A stretch of DNA of 11,976 nucleotides from Prolixibacteraceae bacterium. Lineage in GTDB: Bacteria; Bacteroidota; Bacteroidia; Bacteroidales; Prolixibacteraceae. Both the position numbers and the translations under genes were made by a program. Where the stretch lies: NCBI GenBank assembly GCA_016930735.1, contig JAFGGF010000270.1:1-11976 (forward strand). The letters are read 5' to 3'. Under the pieces are notes generated by a model that saw only the letters and a list, made by a program, of their open reading frames with translations, was not told the DNA's origin and did no database searches. This document shows positions 5,700 to 11,976 of the stretch, in pieces. Numbering within the stretch: the first letter of the stretch is position 1; each line of letters starts with the position of its first letter.

Positions 5700-7832
5700 T
5701 TAAAGAATGATTTTTGTATCGGCTACAAAACAGCCTTTTCCTTTTTCAAGTACAATCATTGGATTGATATCCAATTCAGAGATTTGCGGGAAATCAACAG
5801 CTAAATGGCTGAGTTTTTCAATAGCTTCTGCTAAACTGTCAACGTCCATTTCAGGAATCCCCCTGGCGCCGGCAAGCAGTTTCGAAGCTTTTGTTTCATT
5901 TATCATCCTGATTGCTTCCTGTTTTGAAACAGGGGCTACACGGAAACTGACATCTTTAAAAATCTCAACAAAAATTCCTCCCAGTCCAAACATGATTACC
6001 GGGCCGAATGAAGGATCTTTTTTAACGCCTAAAATTACTTCAGTACCTTTTGGGACCTGCCTGGCAATATAAATGCCATCAATGACTGCTTCAGGCATTG
6101 CTTTGTTAACTTTTTCATGAATCGACCTGAAAGCGGTTTTTGCATCTTCTTCTGACTGAATATCGAGAACAATTCCACCTACATCGAATTTATGTACAAT
6201 GTCTTCCGACATCACTTTCATTACTACCGGAAATCCGATTTCACCAGCCATCCGGGCTGCTTCATCTTCAGTTTTTACAAACCTGTTTTCCAATACAGGG
6301 AGTCCGTATTCCTGAATTACTTTTACTGCCAGGTATTCAGGCAGGTAAGATTTATTGTCATTTTGTGCAGATGAAAGGATTGAATTAACAGCATCCTTAT
6401 TAAAACTCAAATCGGTTGTTACCAGTTTATTCTCTGTTTTTAAGCTTTGGCAGAAATTGTAAATTGTTGCCAACGGGTTACACACAGATTCAGGTAAAAT
6501 ATAATGCGGTATATGATGCTGCTGAAGAATTCTGATGCCACTTGCCACATCAGCTTCACCCATAAATGAAGCATAAACAGGCTTGTCGTAATGTTTTGAT
6601 GCCTGGGCTATTTCGAAAGCGATTGTATCAATATCCGTCATCGACTGAGGTGTCAGGATTACAATTACCGACCCGACATCGCCATCGGTCATGGCAGCAT
6701 TAATAGCAGCAATATACCTGTCGGCCCTGGCATCGCCAATTACATCAACCGGATTTTTAATATTAGCAGCAGCAGGCAGGCTTTTTTTAAGTGCCAGAGT
6801 AGTTTCTTCACTGAATTTTGCAAGCTGCAATCCTGCTTTTATTGCTGCGTCGGTAGTTAAAACACCTGGTCCCCCTGCATTGGTAATTATAGCAACCTTG
6901 TCTGATTTTGGGATTGGCTGGTAAGCATAGGCAATGGCAATGTTGAACATTTCTTCAATATTCTCGCACCGTATTATTCCTGCCTGCCGGAATGCAACAT
7001 CGCAAATCTGGTCACTGCCGGCAAGTGAACCGGTGTGCGAAGCAGCTGCCGATGCTCCGGCTGAAGTCCTTCCCGACTTCATTATCAATACAGGTTTTTG
7101 GCTTTTTTGAATGACATCCTGTGCTGCTTTAATCAATCCCTGCCCATCAGATATTTCTTCGAGATAGAGAAGAATTATTTTTGTCTGTTCATCATCCATC
7201 AGGTAATATAACAGGTCTATTTCAGAGATGTCGGCTTTATTTCCGAAACTGACAAATTTGGAGAATCCTATATTTTTTGCCAGCGCATAATCAAGGACTG
7301 CCGTACATAATGCCCCGCTTTGAGAAAGAAATGCAATATTCCCTTCAGCAGGGAATTTGCGTGCAAATGAAGCATTTAACCTTGAAAAAGGATCGGTATT
7401 TATTACTCCAAGGCAATTCGGTCCAATAAACGACATATCATATTTTTCAGCTATTTCAAGAAGCTCCATTTCTTTTTTCAGCCCTTTTTCTCCAACTTCT
7501 TTAAATCCTGCAGAAATTATTATTACTGCTTTGATCCCTTTCTGACCACACTGCTCCAGAGCTTTATTACAAACTGAGCTTGGAAAAACAATTACAGCAA
7601 GGTCAACAGGATCGGGAATATCTACAACATATTTATAGGTTTTTACACCTTTAATAAATTTTTCACCCGGGCTAACAGGGTAAATTACACCATTTAATTC
7701 AGCATCCAGGATATTTGTAAAAATATCTCCGGGCACAGTTCCTTTAACTTTATTTGTCCCCACAATTGCCACAGAATTCGGGTAAAATATGGTTTGCAGG
7801 TTTTTTGAATGAACCGAAGCGCGTTTTGTCAT
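5700..7832 (-). CDS. ADP-forming acetyl/acyl-CoA synthetase, fused alpha-beta subunits
   Basis: This is a cytoplasmic enzyme interconverting acyl-CoA + ADP + Pi with carboxylic acid + CoA + ATP, usually with acetate as the acid; in fermenters it mostly makes ATP and acetate. It has 710 residues, the usual length for the single-chain form. Domain order is a CoA-binding Rossmann domain (about 14-140, with VAIVGTN at 21-27), succinyl-CoA-ligase-like domains (about 150-470) with the phosphorylated His in SHTGSLAG (His266), then an ATP-grasp domain (about 490-705). The ATP-grasp part carries the second phospho-His motif HKFDVGG (His547) and the loops FGLGGIFVEIFKDVSFR (615-631) and ELDINPM (686-692). 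All motifs look intact. It sits 27 nt after the acyl carrier protein gene and 26 nt before nagB, in one apparent operon. Substrate specificity cannot be read; acetate fits an amino-sugar deacetylation context. A protein-lysine acetyltransferase fusion is excluded because no GNAT domain is present. Confidence 0.92.
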   Translation of the reverse strand: MTKRASVHSKNLQTIFYPNSVAIVGTNKVKGTVPGDIFTNILDAELNGVIYPVSPGEKFIKGVKTYKYVVDIPDPVDLAVIVFPSSVCNKALEQCGQKGIKAVIIISAGFKEVGEKGLKKEMELLEIAEKYDMSFIGPNCLGVINTDPFSRLNASFARKFPAEGNIAFLSQSGALCTAVLDYALAKNIGFSKFVSFGNKADISEIDLLYYLMDDEQTKIILLYLEEISDGQGLIKAAQDVIQKSQKPVLIMKSGRTSAGASAAASHTGSLAGSDQICDVAFRQAGIIRCENIEEMFNIAIAYAYQPIPKSDKVAIITNAGGPGVLTTDAAIKAGLQLAKFSEETTLALKKSLPAAANIKNPVDVIGDARADRYIAAINAAMTDGDVGSVIVILTPQSMTDIDTIAFEIAQASKHYDKPVYASFMGEADVASGIRILQQHHIPHYILPESVCNPLATIYNFCQSLKTENKLVTTDLSFNKDAVNSILSSAQNDNKSYLPEYLAVKVIQEYGLPVLENRFVKTEDEAARMAGEIGFPVVMKVMSEDIVHKFDVGGIVLDIQSEEDAKTAFRSIHEKVNKAMPEAVIDGIYIARQVPKGTEVILGVKKDPSFGPVIMFGLGGIFVEIFKDVSFRVAPVSKQEAIRMINETKASKLLAGARGIPEMDVDSLAEAIEKLSHLAVDFPQISELDINPMIVLEKGKGCFVADTKIIL

Positions 7833-7859
7833 ATTATCAGGTTTCTTAAAATGGAAGGA

Positions 7860-8102
7860 TTAATTCAGATAGCCTGAAATAAAATCAACAGCCTCAGAAA
7901 TTGTTTGTACAGCAACAGCCTCATCCTCATCCATTTCGATATTAAATTCTTCTTCAAATGCAGCTACCAGCTGGATACTTTGCATTGAGTCGGCACCTAA
8001 ATCAAAAATAAAATTGGAATCATCTTCTACTTCCGACTGGTCGATTTTAAGGACCTGGGCAACAACCTTTTTAACTTTGTTTTTTACTTCCTCTTTTTCC
8101 AT
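7860..8102 (-). CDS. acpP: Acyl carrier protein
   Basis: An 80-residue acidic, helical protein with the classic carrier motif DLGADSMQSIQLV (34-46); Ser39 is the 4'-phosphopantetheine attachment site. The motif reads DSM where fatty-acid ACPs normally read DSL, a tolerated variation. Helix II/III residues FEEEFNIEMDEDEA follow as in AcpP proteins. No fabF, fabD or other fatty-acid gene is adjacent; instead it leads an operon with a CoA synthetase, nagB and a beta-helix protein. It may therefore be either the housekeeping ACP in an unusual place or a dedicated carrier for another acyl transfer; I cannot tell these apart here, so the symbol is tentative. The start is well supported: ATG with the usual MEKEEVKNKVKK helix I. 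Confidence 0.93.
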   Translation of the reverse strand: MEKEEVKNKVKKVVAQVLKIDQSEVEDDSNFIFDLGADSMQSIQLVAAFEEEFNIEMDEDEAVAVQTISEAVDFISGYLN

Positions 8103-8291
8103 TGTTTAAATAGATTTTTAATAAATATAATTTTTAAAGATATTTTTTTAAAAAAGAATTAGAACTTCTTAAAAATATTAAATTCTTTAAGAATATCAAA
8201 ATAATGATAATAATTCTGATTTCAGGAGCAAAAATATTGTAATATGATAAATGGACTATCCCGTATTATCCCGTATGGTTGATTTTAAATA
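8103..8291 (-). promoter_or_regulatory. Intergenic promoter region for the ACP-CoA synthetase-nagB operon
   Basis: On the - strand, TTTTG (complement of 8197-8201) is followed after exactly 19 nt by TATTTTTA (complement of 8170-8177), one mismatch from TAnnTTTG, giving a predicted start near 8163 and a leader of about 60 nt. Two short palindromes fall here: ATTCTT-T-AAGAAT (8182-8194), lying between the two promoter boxes, and AGAA-C-TTCT (8161-8169) near the predicted start; both use TTCT/AGAA half-sites and their centres are 23 nt apart. A tandem 10-nt repeat lies at 8257-8276. No convincing terminator for the NagB-PIG-L gene is visible, so read-through into the ACP gene is possible. Confidence 0.4.
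8257..8276. repeat. Two exact tandem copies of a 10-nt unit
   Basis: TATCCCGTAT occurs twice head to tail (8257-8266 and 8267-8276), about 16 nt beyond the stop codon of the NagB-PIG-L gene. It is the only GC-containing patch in an otherwise AT-rich gap. Function unknown; it could be a slippage product or a protein-binding site. Confidence 0.7.
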
Positions 8292-10613
8292 TCAGAAGAT
8301 ACCTTCCATCGATTTTTCAAGGGCAAACGCTTCTTCCAGAAACTGGTCAACATTCAGGTCTCTCATATAAATTAATCCGTGTGTTGCCCTTAACAGCGGA
8401 TTATTGCTTTGATAAAAAAAGTTTTTACCAAGCAGTAACTGTATTTGTTTATGTTGTTCCACCCAAATCTTTTGTGTTAAAGTACTGAACTTTCCATCGA
8501 GTTGATAGCTTGGGAAAGAAGCATTTACCTGGGTTACATAACATTCTTCAAACGATTTTTCCAGTGTAGCCAAAGCGTTTAATGAAACCGGTACAATAAC
8601 TTCAACATCGGAAGGGTGGTACCTGAACCAGACATTCCTGTAGCCATGGATGCGCAGGCCGGAAAGGTCTTCTTCCTTACCCCATTCCTGTACAGCACCG
8701 GCAATAGCCTGTAAAACCTTGTAGTGAGTATCTGGGCCACTGCCCTGCGGATCCATTGCAAGGCTGATAACCGTAGGTTTATATTTTCTGAAATCTTCAA
8801 GGATTGGCAATATATCTCTTTCCGTGTCAGGCTTTGAGGCGAACAGGCTTCCCTGGTAAAAACCCAGCCTTAAATGATGGACATTTTTTACCCTTACTCC
8901 ATAGTGAGCCCAGACAAGTTCCTCTTCCAGTTCCCGGATCATCCCTTTCAGTTTTTGAATTTTTGGGGGATTTTTACTACCGTCGTAACTGCTTTTCAGG
9001 CTTGAAAGGATATCGTAAATTGTATCTCTAAGCTGTTCTTTATCCCTGACTTTCCAGATATCGACAATACAGCGTACAAGCCTGTGGCAAACACCCCGCC
9101 GTTTTTCTTCTTCATCGTTGGCTGCTATGTTATCAAGATAGTGGTATACATCTTTGTCCCATTTATACATGTAGCCATCCACAAAAAAATCAGGGTAATT
9201 GACCATTTCTATTTTATTTTCCCTGATCAGGTTTTTGGTATCGTTTAAAAGGTCGATTAAAAATTTGTTTGTCACGGCTGTAAAACCGGAGGTCATAACC
9301 GAAAAGTGCATCGAATTGGTAGGTTCTCGCCGCTGACGCGTAGTTAACGGCATAATCCCAAGCATTATATCATCGTGATGTGGACCGGTGTGGTAATATA
9401 CCTGATTGGTATGTTTTGCCATCCCCTTTTCAATTTTTTCAGTAACTGAATTAACTACTGTTTGAACCGTATCATCATTCAGACCCGGAATCAGGCTGCA
9501 ATATTTGTCTTTTTTCAGATCTTCAACAGTTAATTTAGAGCCAAACTTGTTGATTCTTTTACACAGGTCAATTACTGCCCGTTCGGTTTTGCTATGAGAC
9601 CAGGGTCCATTATGATAATAACTGTTAATGCTGTCATCGAGTTTAACAGCAGCCCCCCTGGTTAAGTAAAAACGGCTGTTTTTCAGTTTTTGTAACGATG
9701 TTGCAGGGAATGAATTGGAAGGTTTGTTTTGCAATGAGTCACAAATTGTATCGGCAATTGCTTCCCCGGCAGCATAAATTACTGCTGTACAATCGGGATT
9801 ATAAGTTATGGTGCCCAAGCCGATGGTTATTACCAGCCGGTTTCTTGAAACTTCAATTCCACCCAGGTCTCCGGCCACTACAGCTTGTGTTTCGAAATTT
9901 GTGGAAGTTAAACGAGTCGAGGAAAAATGGTCAGATCCTTTGGTATTAAAACCAATATGCCCGTCAGGCCCGATTCCCCCAAGGAAAAAACCGATACCAC
10001 CTTTTTCCCTGATTTTATTTTCATAATCAGTACACCAGTCATCAATTTTAAAAAGAGATTCCTGCTGAATTTTTTCACAATGCGATGTTGCTTCACGGTA
10101 ACGCAATGAGAGGTCGATTTTATAATCAGGGAAAACTTCAGTAAAATGTTTATTTCCTGATAATTTTATATCATCGGAATTAATCAGCAGCGATTTTTCA
10201 GGATCAAGCCCCAATCCTTCAACATAATACTTTAAAGCATAATTGTATAAACTGTTATGTTGAGATGAATCGATTGGGTAAAATTCACCTGTCTGGACAA
10301 ACCGGAGCCCCCGGAGGTCTGGTTTTTTGATATTCCCCAACCCGTATTTTTCAAGCAACACTTTCCCTTGTTTATCTTCCCAGTTTTCAAGGAGTTTTTG
10401 TGTAAATGAAAGGAAATACTGTGCTGTTTTCCCGGTTGGCAGACTAATAACTCCTTCCGGATTATTATTGATAAATTCAAAAAAACGTAACGAAGATAAT
10501 AATCCCAGTTTCGGGAAATTCTCAACTACAATATATGGTACTTCAGTTGTAATATTTTTAATGCCTGATTCGGCAAAAAACGATTGCTCAACTCCCGACA
10601 AATCAAATTTCAT
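8292..10613 (-). CDS. NagB-like / PIG-L (LmbE) deacetylase-like fusion protein
   Basis: A 773-residue cytoplasmic fusion typical of Bacteroidetes, often annotated simply as glucosamine-6-phosphate deaminase. Residues about 20-330 form a NagB/SIS-like domain: phosphate loop SLPTGKT (57-63) and GGIGPDGHIGFNTKG (212-226), keeping Asp217 and His219. However, the segment equivalent to NagB FNMDEY reads VQTGEF (106-111), so the Asp72 base is Gly, and the Glu148 position is Thr224. Normal deamination by this domain is therefore doubtful. Residues about 400-700 form a PIG-L domain: TGPHHDD (409-415) corresponds to the metal-binding AHPDD motif and DPQGSGPDTH (621-630) to the distal HPDH-type ligand. 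This family removes N-acetyl groups from GlcNAc-type substrates using zinc. An acidic/basic helical insert (about 500-570) lies inside the PIG-L part. It starts 11 nt after the ROK gene, so the two form an operon. A GlcNAc-phosphate deacetylase, with the NagB domain for substrate binding, is my best guess. Confidence 0.88.
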   Translation of the reverse strand: MKFDLSGVEQSFFAESGIKNITTEVPYIVVENFPKLGLLSSLRFFEFINNNPEGVISLPTGKTAQYFLSFTQKLLENWEDKQGKVLLEKYGLGNIKKPDLRGLRFVQTGEFYPIDSSQHNSLYNYALKYYVEGLGLDPEKSLLINSDDIKLSGNKHFTEVFPDYKIDLSLRYREATSHCEKIQQESLFKIDDWCTDYENKIREKGGIGFFLGGIGPDGHIGFNTKGSDHFSSTRLTSTNFETQAVVAGDLGGIEVSRNRLVITIGLGTITYNPDCTAVIYAAGEAIADTICDSLQNKPSNSFPATSLQKLKNSRFYLTRGAAVKLDDSINSYYHNGPWSHSKTERAVIDLCKRINKFGSKLTVEDLKKDKYCSLIPGLNDDTVQTVVNSVTEKIEKGMAKHTNQVYYHTGPHHDDIMLGIMPLTTRQRREPTNSMHFSVMTSGFTAVTNKFLIDLLNDTKNLIRENKIEMVNYPDFFVDGYMYKWDKDVYHYLDNIAANDEEEKRRGVCHRLVRCIVDIWKVRDKEQLRDTIYDILSSLKSSYDGSKNPPKIQKLKGMIRELEEELVWAHYGVRVKNVHHLRLGFYQGSLFASKPDTERDILPILEDFRKYKPTVISLAMDPQGSGPDTHYKVLQAIAGAVQEWGKEEDLSGLRIHGYRNVWFRYHPSDVEVIVPVSLNALATLEKSFEECYVTQVNASFPSYQLDGKFSTLTQKIWVEQHKQIQLLLGKNFFYQSNNPLLRATHGLIYMRDLNVDQFLEEAFALEKSMEGIF

Positions 10614-10624
10614 TATTCAGTAAT

Positions 10625-11839
10625 TTATAAGTTTGCTAATCTTTCAAGTGCATATGCAGCAGCACCCATTACTCCGGCTTTTGAACCCAGATTTGAGAAA
10701 TTGATCTCAGTATCATTGCTTATATCACGATTGCTGTAAGTATGAATTGATTGCTCAATCGGGGCTTTCATAAATAAGCCGGCATCGGCAACCCGCCCGC
10801 CGATTATAATAAGTTCCGGATTGAATATCTGTATTAAATAAGCGATTCCTTTGCCAAGCCATTGGCCAACATTGGCAAGTACCGAAATTGAAAACTGGTC
10901 GCCTGAATTAGCTGCTTCTATTACGGTAGAAGTTTCAATTTTATCAATATCTTTATCTACCAATCCTTTTAATAACGATGAATTCCCGGCAAGAATTCCT
11001 TCTTTTGCTAGGCGGGCAATAGCAGTTGCCGATGCAATGGTCTCAAGGCATCCCTGTTTGCCACATTTACAGAGGATACCATTATCGACAATGGGCATGT
11101 GGCCGAACTCACCTGCAAAACCGGAATTTCCGCTGTAAAGGTTACCGTGTATTATTATTCCCAGGCCCACGCCCCAGCCCATATGGACCATTAAAACATT
11201 TTCACGTCCTTTTGCCAGCCCGAAATGTTGTTCGGCAAATGTCCTTACTTTTGCATCATTTTCAAAAAATACCGGGAATTCAAAAACTTTACGTAATTCG
11301 TCGTACAGGTTAATTTCAGAAAAATAGGTTTTATTTATGCCTTCAAATGTATTAACCAGACCGGGCATTTCAATTCCAGCGGTAATTATCTTTTTCCGGT
11401 CAATCCCGGTTTTTTTTATAACCTCGTTTAATCGTTTGTTAATCTTTGAAAAAACAGATATACCTGACTGTATATTTTCAGGGTAAACATGAGGCCCGCT
11501 GATTTCAATATTATTGCTGTTAAATATTGATATGGTAGTTTTATGAACTCCGATTGTTAAACCGGCTACATAAAATCCATTATCAACAAGGCCATAAATA
11601 TTCGGTCGACGTCCACCGCTTGAGTCTCCGGGGCCATTATCAACAACCAGGCCATCGTCAATCAGTTCGAGCAATAAACTATTTATTTTTGGTGTACTCA
11701 AACCTAAACGTGCTGCCAGGTCAGAATTTGCCAGTGCCCCGTCGAAATAGATAGCTTTCAGAATTTGTTTTTTCTGATTGAACTTTTTCTGTTCGATGCC
11801 GTAACTCTGGTTTTGTGTATTTTTAAATAATGCCTTCAT
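10625..11839 (-). CDS. ROK-family transcriptional regulator (NagC/Mlc/XylR type)
   Basis: A 404-residue protein with an N-terminal winged helix-turn-helix (about 22-85; ANSDLAARLGLSTPKINSLL at 37-56 is the HTH, followed by a GGRRPNIYGL wing at 75-84) and a C-terminal ROK sugar-kinase-like domain. ROK marks are ENDAK (193-197; Asp195 matches the sugar-binding/catalytic Asp), GEFGH (243-247), and the zinc site made of His247 with Cys257, Cys259 and Cys264 in CKCGKQGC. The phosphate-binding loop, commonly GTGxG in true kinases, reads GWGVG (221-225), so ATP use is questionable and a ligand-sensing regulator is more likely, as for NagC. Being first in an operon with the NagB-PIG-L gene and close to nagB, it probably represses the locus and responds to an amino-sugar phosphate; the ligand is inferred. 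The start gives a full HTH and lies 137 nt from the window edge. It is not a glucokinase, given the DNA-binding head. Confidence 0.93.
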   Translation of the reverse strand: MKALFKNTQNQSYGIEQKKFNQKKQILKAIYFDGALANSDLAARLGLSTPKINSLLLELIDDGLVVDNGPGDSSGGRRPNIYGLVDNGFYVAGLTIGVHKTTISIFNSNNIEISGPHVYPENIQSGISVFSKINKRLNEVIKKTGIDRKKIITAGIEMPGLVNTFEGINKTYFSEINLYDELRKVFEFPVFFENDAKVRTFAEQHFGLAKGRENVLMVHMGWGVGLGIIIHGNLYSGNSGFAGEFGHMPIVDNGILCKCGKQGCLETIASATAIARLAKEGILAGNSSLLKGLVDKDIDKIETSTVIEAANSGDQFSISVLANVGQWLGKGIAYLIQIFNPELIIIGGRVADAGLFMKAPIEQSIHTYSNRDISNDTEINFSNLGSKAGVMGAAAYALERLANL

Positions 11840-11880
11840 AATTTAATTCAGCAAATTTTAATTTTTTTTTCCAATCCTCA

Positions 11881-11909
11881 AATACTTATTAATTTTTTAA
11901 ATAAGTATT
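11881..11909. promoter_or_regulatory. Candidate operator: inverted repeat upstream of the ROK gene
   Basis: AATACTTATT (11881-11890) and its exact reverse complement AATAAGTATT (11900-11909) flank a 9-nt AT spacer, 42 nt upstream of the ROK start codon. Its core, TTATT facing AATAA across an AT spacer, resembles in general form the AT-rich NagC/Mlc operators of enterobacteria (TTATTT...AAATAA, from memory). A TTTG at 11882-11879 on the - strand overlaps its edge and, with AAAATTTG (11859-11852) after 19 nt, could form a promoter, although that would leave only a few nt of leader. Autoregulation by the ROK protein is the natural inference. The same repeat is not present in the 8103-8291 gap. 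Confidence 0.5.
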
Positions 11910-11946
11910 GCTTAGATTTATTAAATAATTAACAGATATTTATAAA

Positions 11947-11976
11947 ATGCCTGTTCAATCTGAAATTAAAAAGTCT
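11947..11976 (+). CDS. Possible start of a divergent gene, cut by the window edge
   Basis: An ATG at 11947 opens ten codons (MPVQSEIKKS) that stay open to the last base. It is divergent from the ROK gene with a 107-nt gap containing the inverted repeat, an arrangement common for regulators and their targets. Ten codons are too few to identify a product or to be sure it is coding. The AT-rich TATTTATAAA just before it suits a Bacteroidetes translation start but is not decisive. Confidence 0.3.
   Translation, partial: MPVQSEIKKS

Noticed and set aside
8579..8800. 73-codon - strand ORF in another frame within the NagB-PIG-L gene
   Set aside because: The main frame carries clear domain motifs throughout this stretch, so this is an out-of-frame shadow, not a nested gene.
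5211..9978. Similar DNA around the GPDGH motif in nagB and in the fusion gene as a possible recombination repeat
   Set aside because: The similarity is limited to codons for a shared NagB-domain motif and differs at many third positions, which fits ancient homology rather than a DNA repeat.
9908..10525. Extra - strand ORFs in alternative frames within the NagB-like domain
   Set aside because: They have no motif and no plausible start context; the main frame is unbroken here, so they are not evidence of a frameshift.
1..11976. Mobile element, CRISPR array, phage or defence system
   Set aside because: I found no transposase, integrase, terminal repeats, repeat-spacer pattern or toxin-antitoxin pair; gene order and composition look like core metabolism.

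Overview
The window looks like chromosomal DNA from a member of the Bacteroidota, probably the Bacteroidales/Marinilabiliales side. This rests on AT-rich intergenic DNA, starts without strong Shine-Dalgarno sequences, promoter-like pairs of the TTTG / TAnnTTTG type, and a gene set I associate with that phylum: a NagB-PIG-L fusion, a DUF4954-type beta-helix protein and a fused ADP-forming acyl-CoA synthetase. The lineage is an inference from content, not a measured placement. I see no tRNA, rRNA, CRISPR array, insertion sequence or integrase.

Left block (1-2558, + strand): a tightly packed zinc/manganese-type ABC uptake operon. It runs from a 5'-truncated substrate-binding protein (znuA-like) through the ATPase (znuC-like) and permease (znuB-like) to a 59-residue, eight-cysteine protein whose start codon overlaps the permease stop. 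The junctions are a 4-nt ATGA overlap, a 1-nt gap and a second 4-nt ATGA overlap, so the four are very likely translated from one message. The 318 nt that follow contain a strong Rho-independent terminator (2809-2837). A promoter-like pair lies just upstream of it, so a short independent RNA is possible.

Right block (2877-11839, all - strand, read from right to left): an amino-sugar locus. First come a ROK/NagC-type regulator and, 11 nt later, a 773-residue fusion of a NagB-like domain to a PIG-L/LmbE-like deacetylase domain. After a 189-nt AT-rich gap with a plausible promoter come an acyl carrier protein, an ADP-forming acetyl/acyl-CoA synthetase (alpha-beta fusion), a canonical glucosamine-6-phosphate deaminase (nagB) and a large left-handed beta-helix protein of the DUF4954 kind. 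NagB turns glucosamine-6-phosphate into fructose-6-phosphate and ammonia. The PIG-L domain may remove acetyl groups from an amino sugar, the CoA synthetase could interconvert the released acetate with acetyl-CoA, and the ROK protein probably senses a sugar ligand. The roles of the ACP and the beta-helix protein are not obvious and are the most interesting open question.

Right edge (11840-11976): an AT-rich upstream region with a 10-bp-arm inverted repeat, a good operator candidate for the ROK protein, and the possible first ten codons of a divergent + strand gene.
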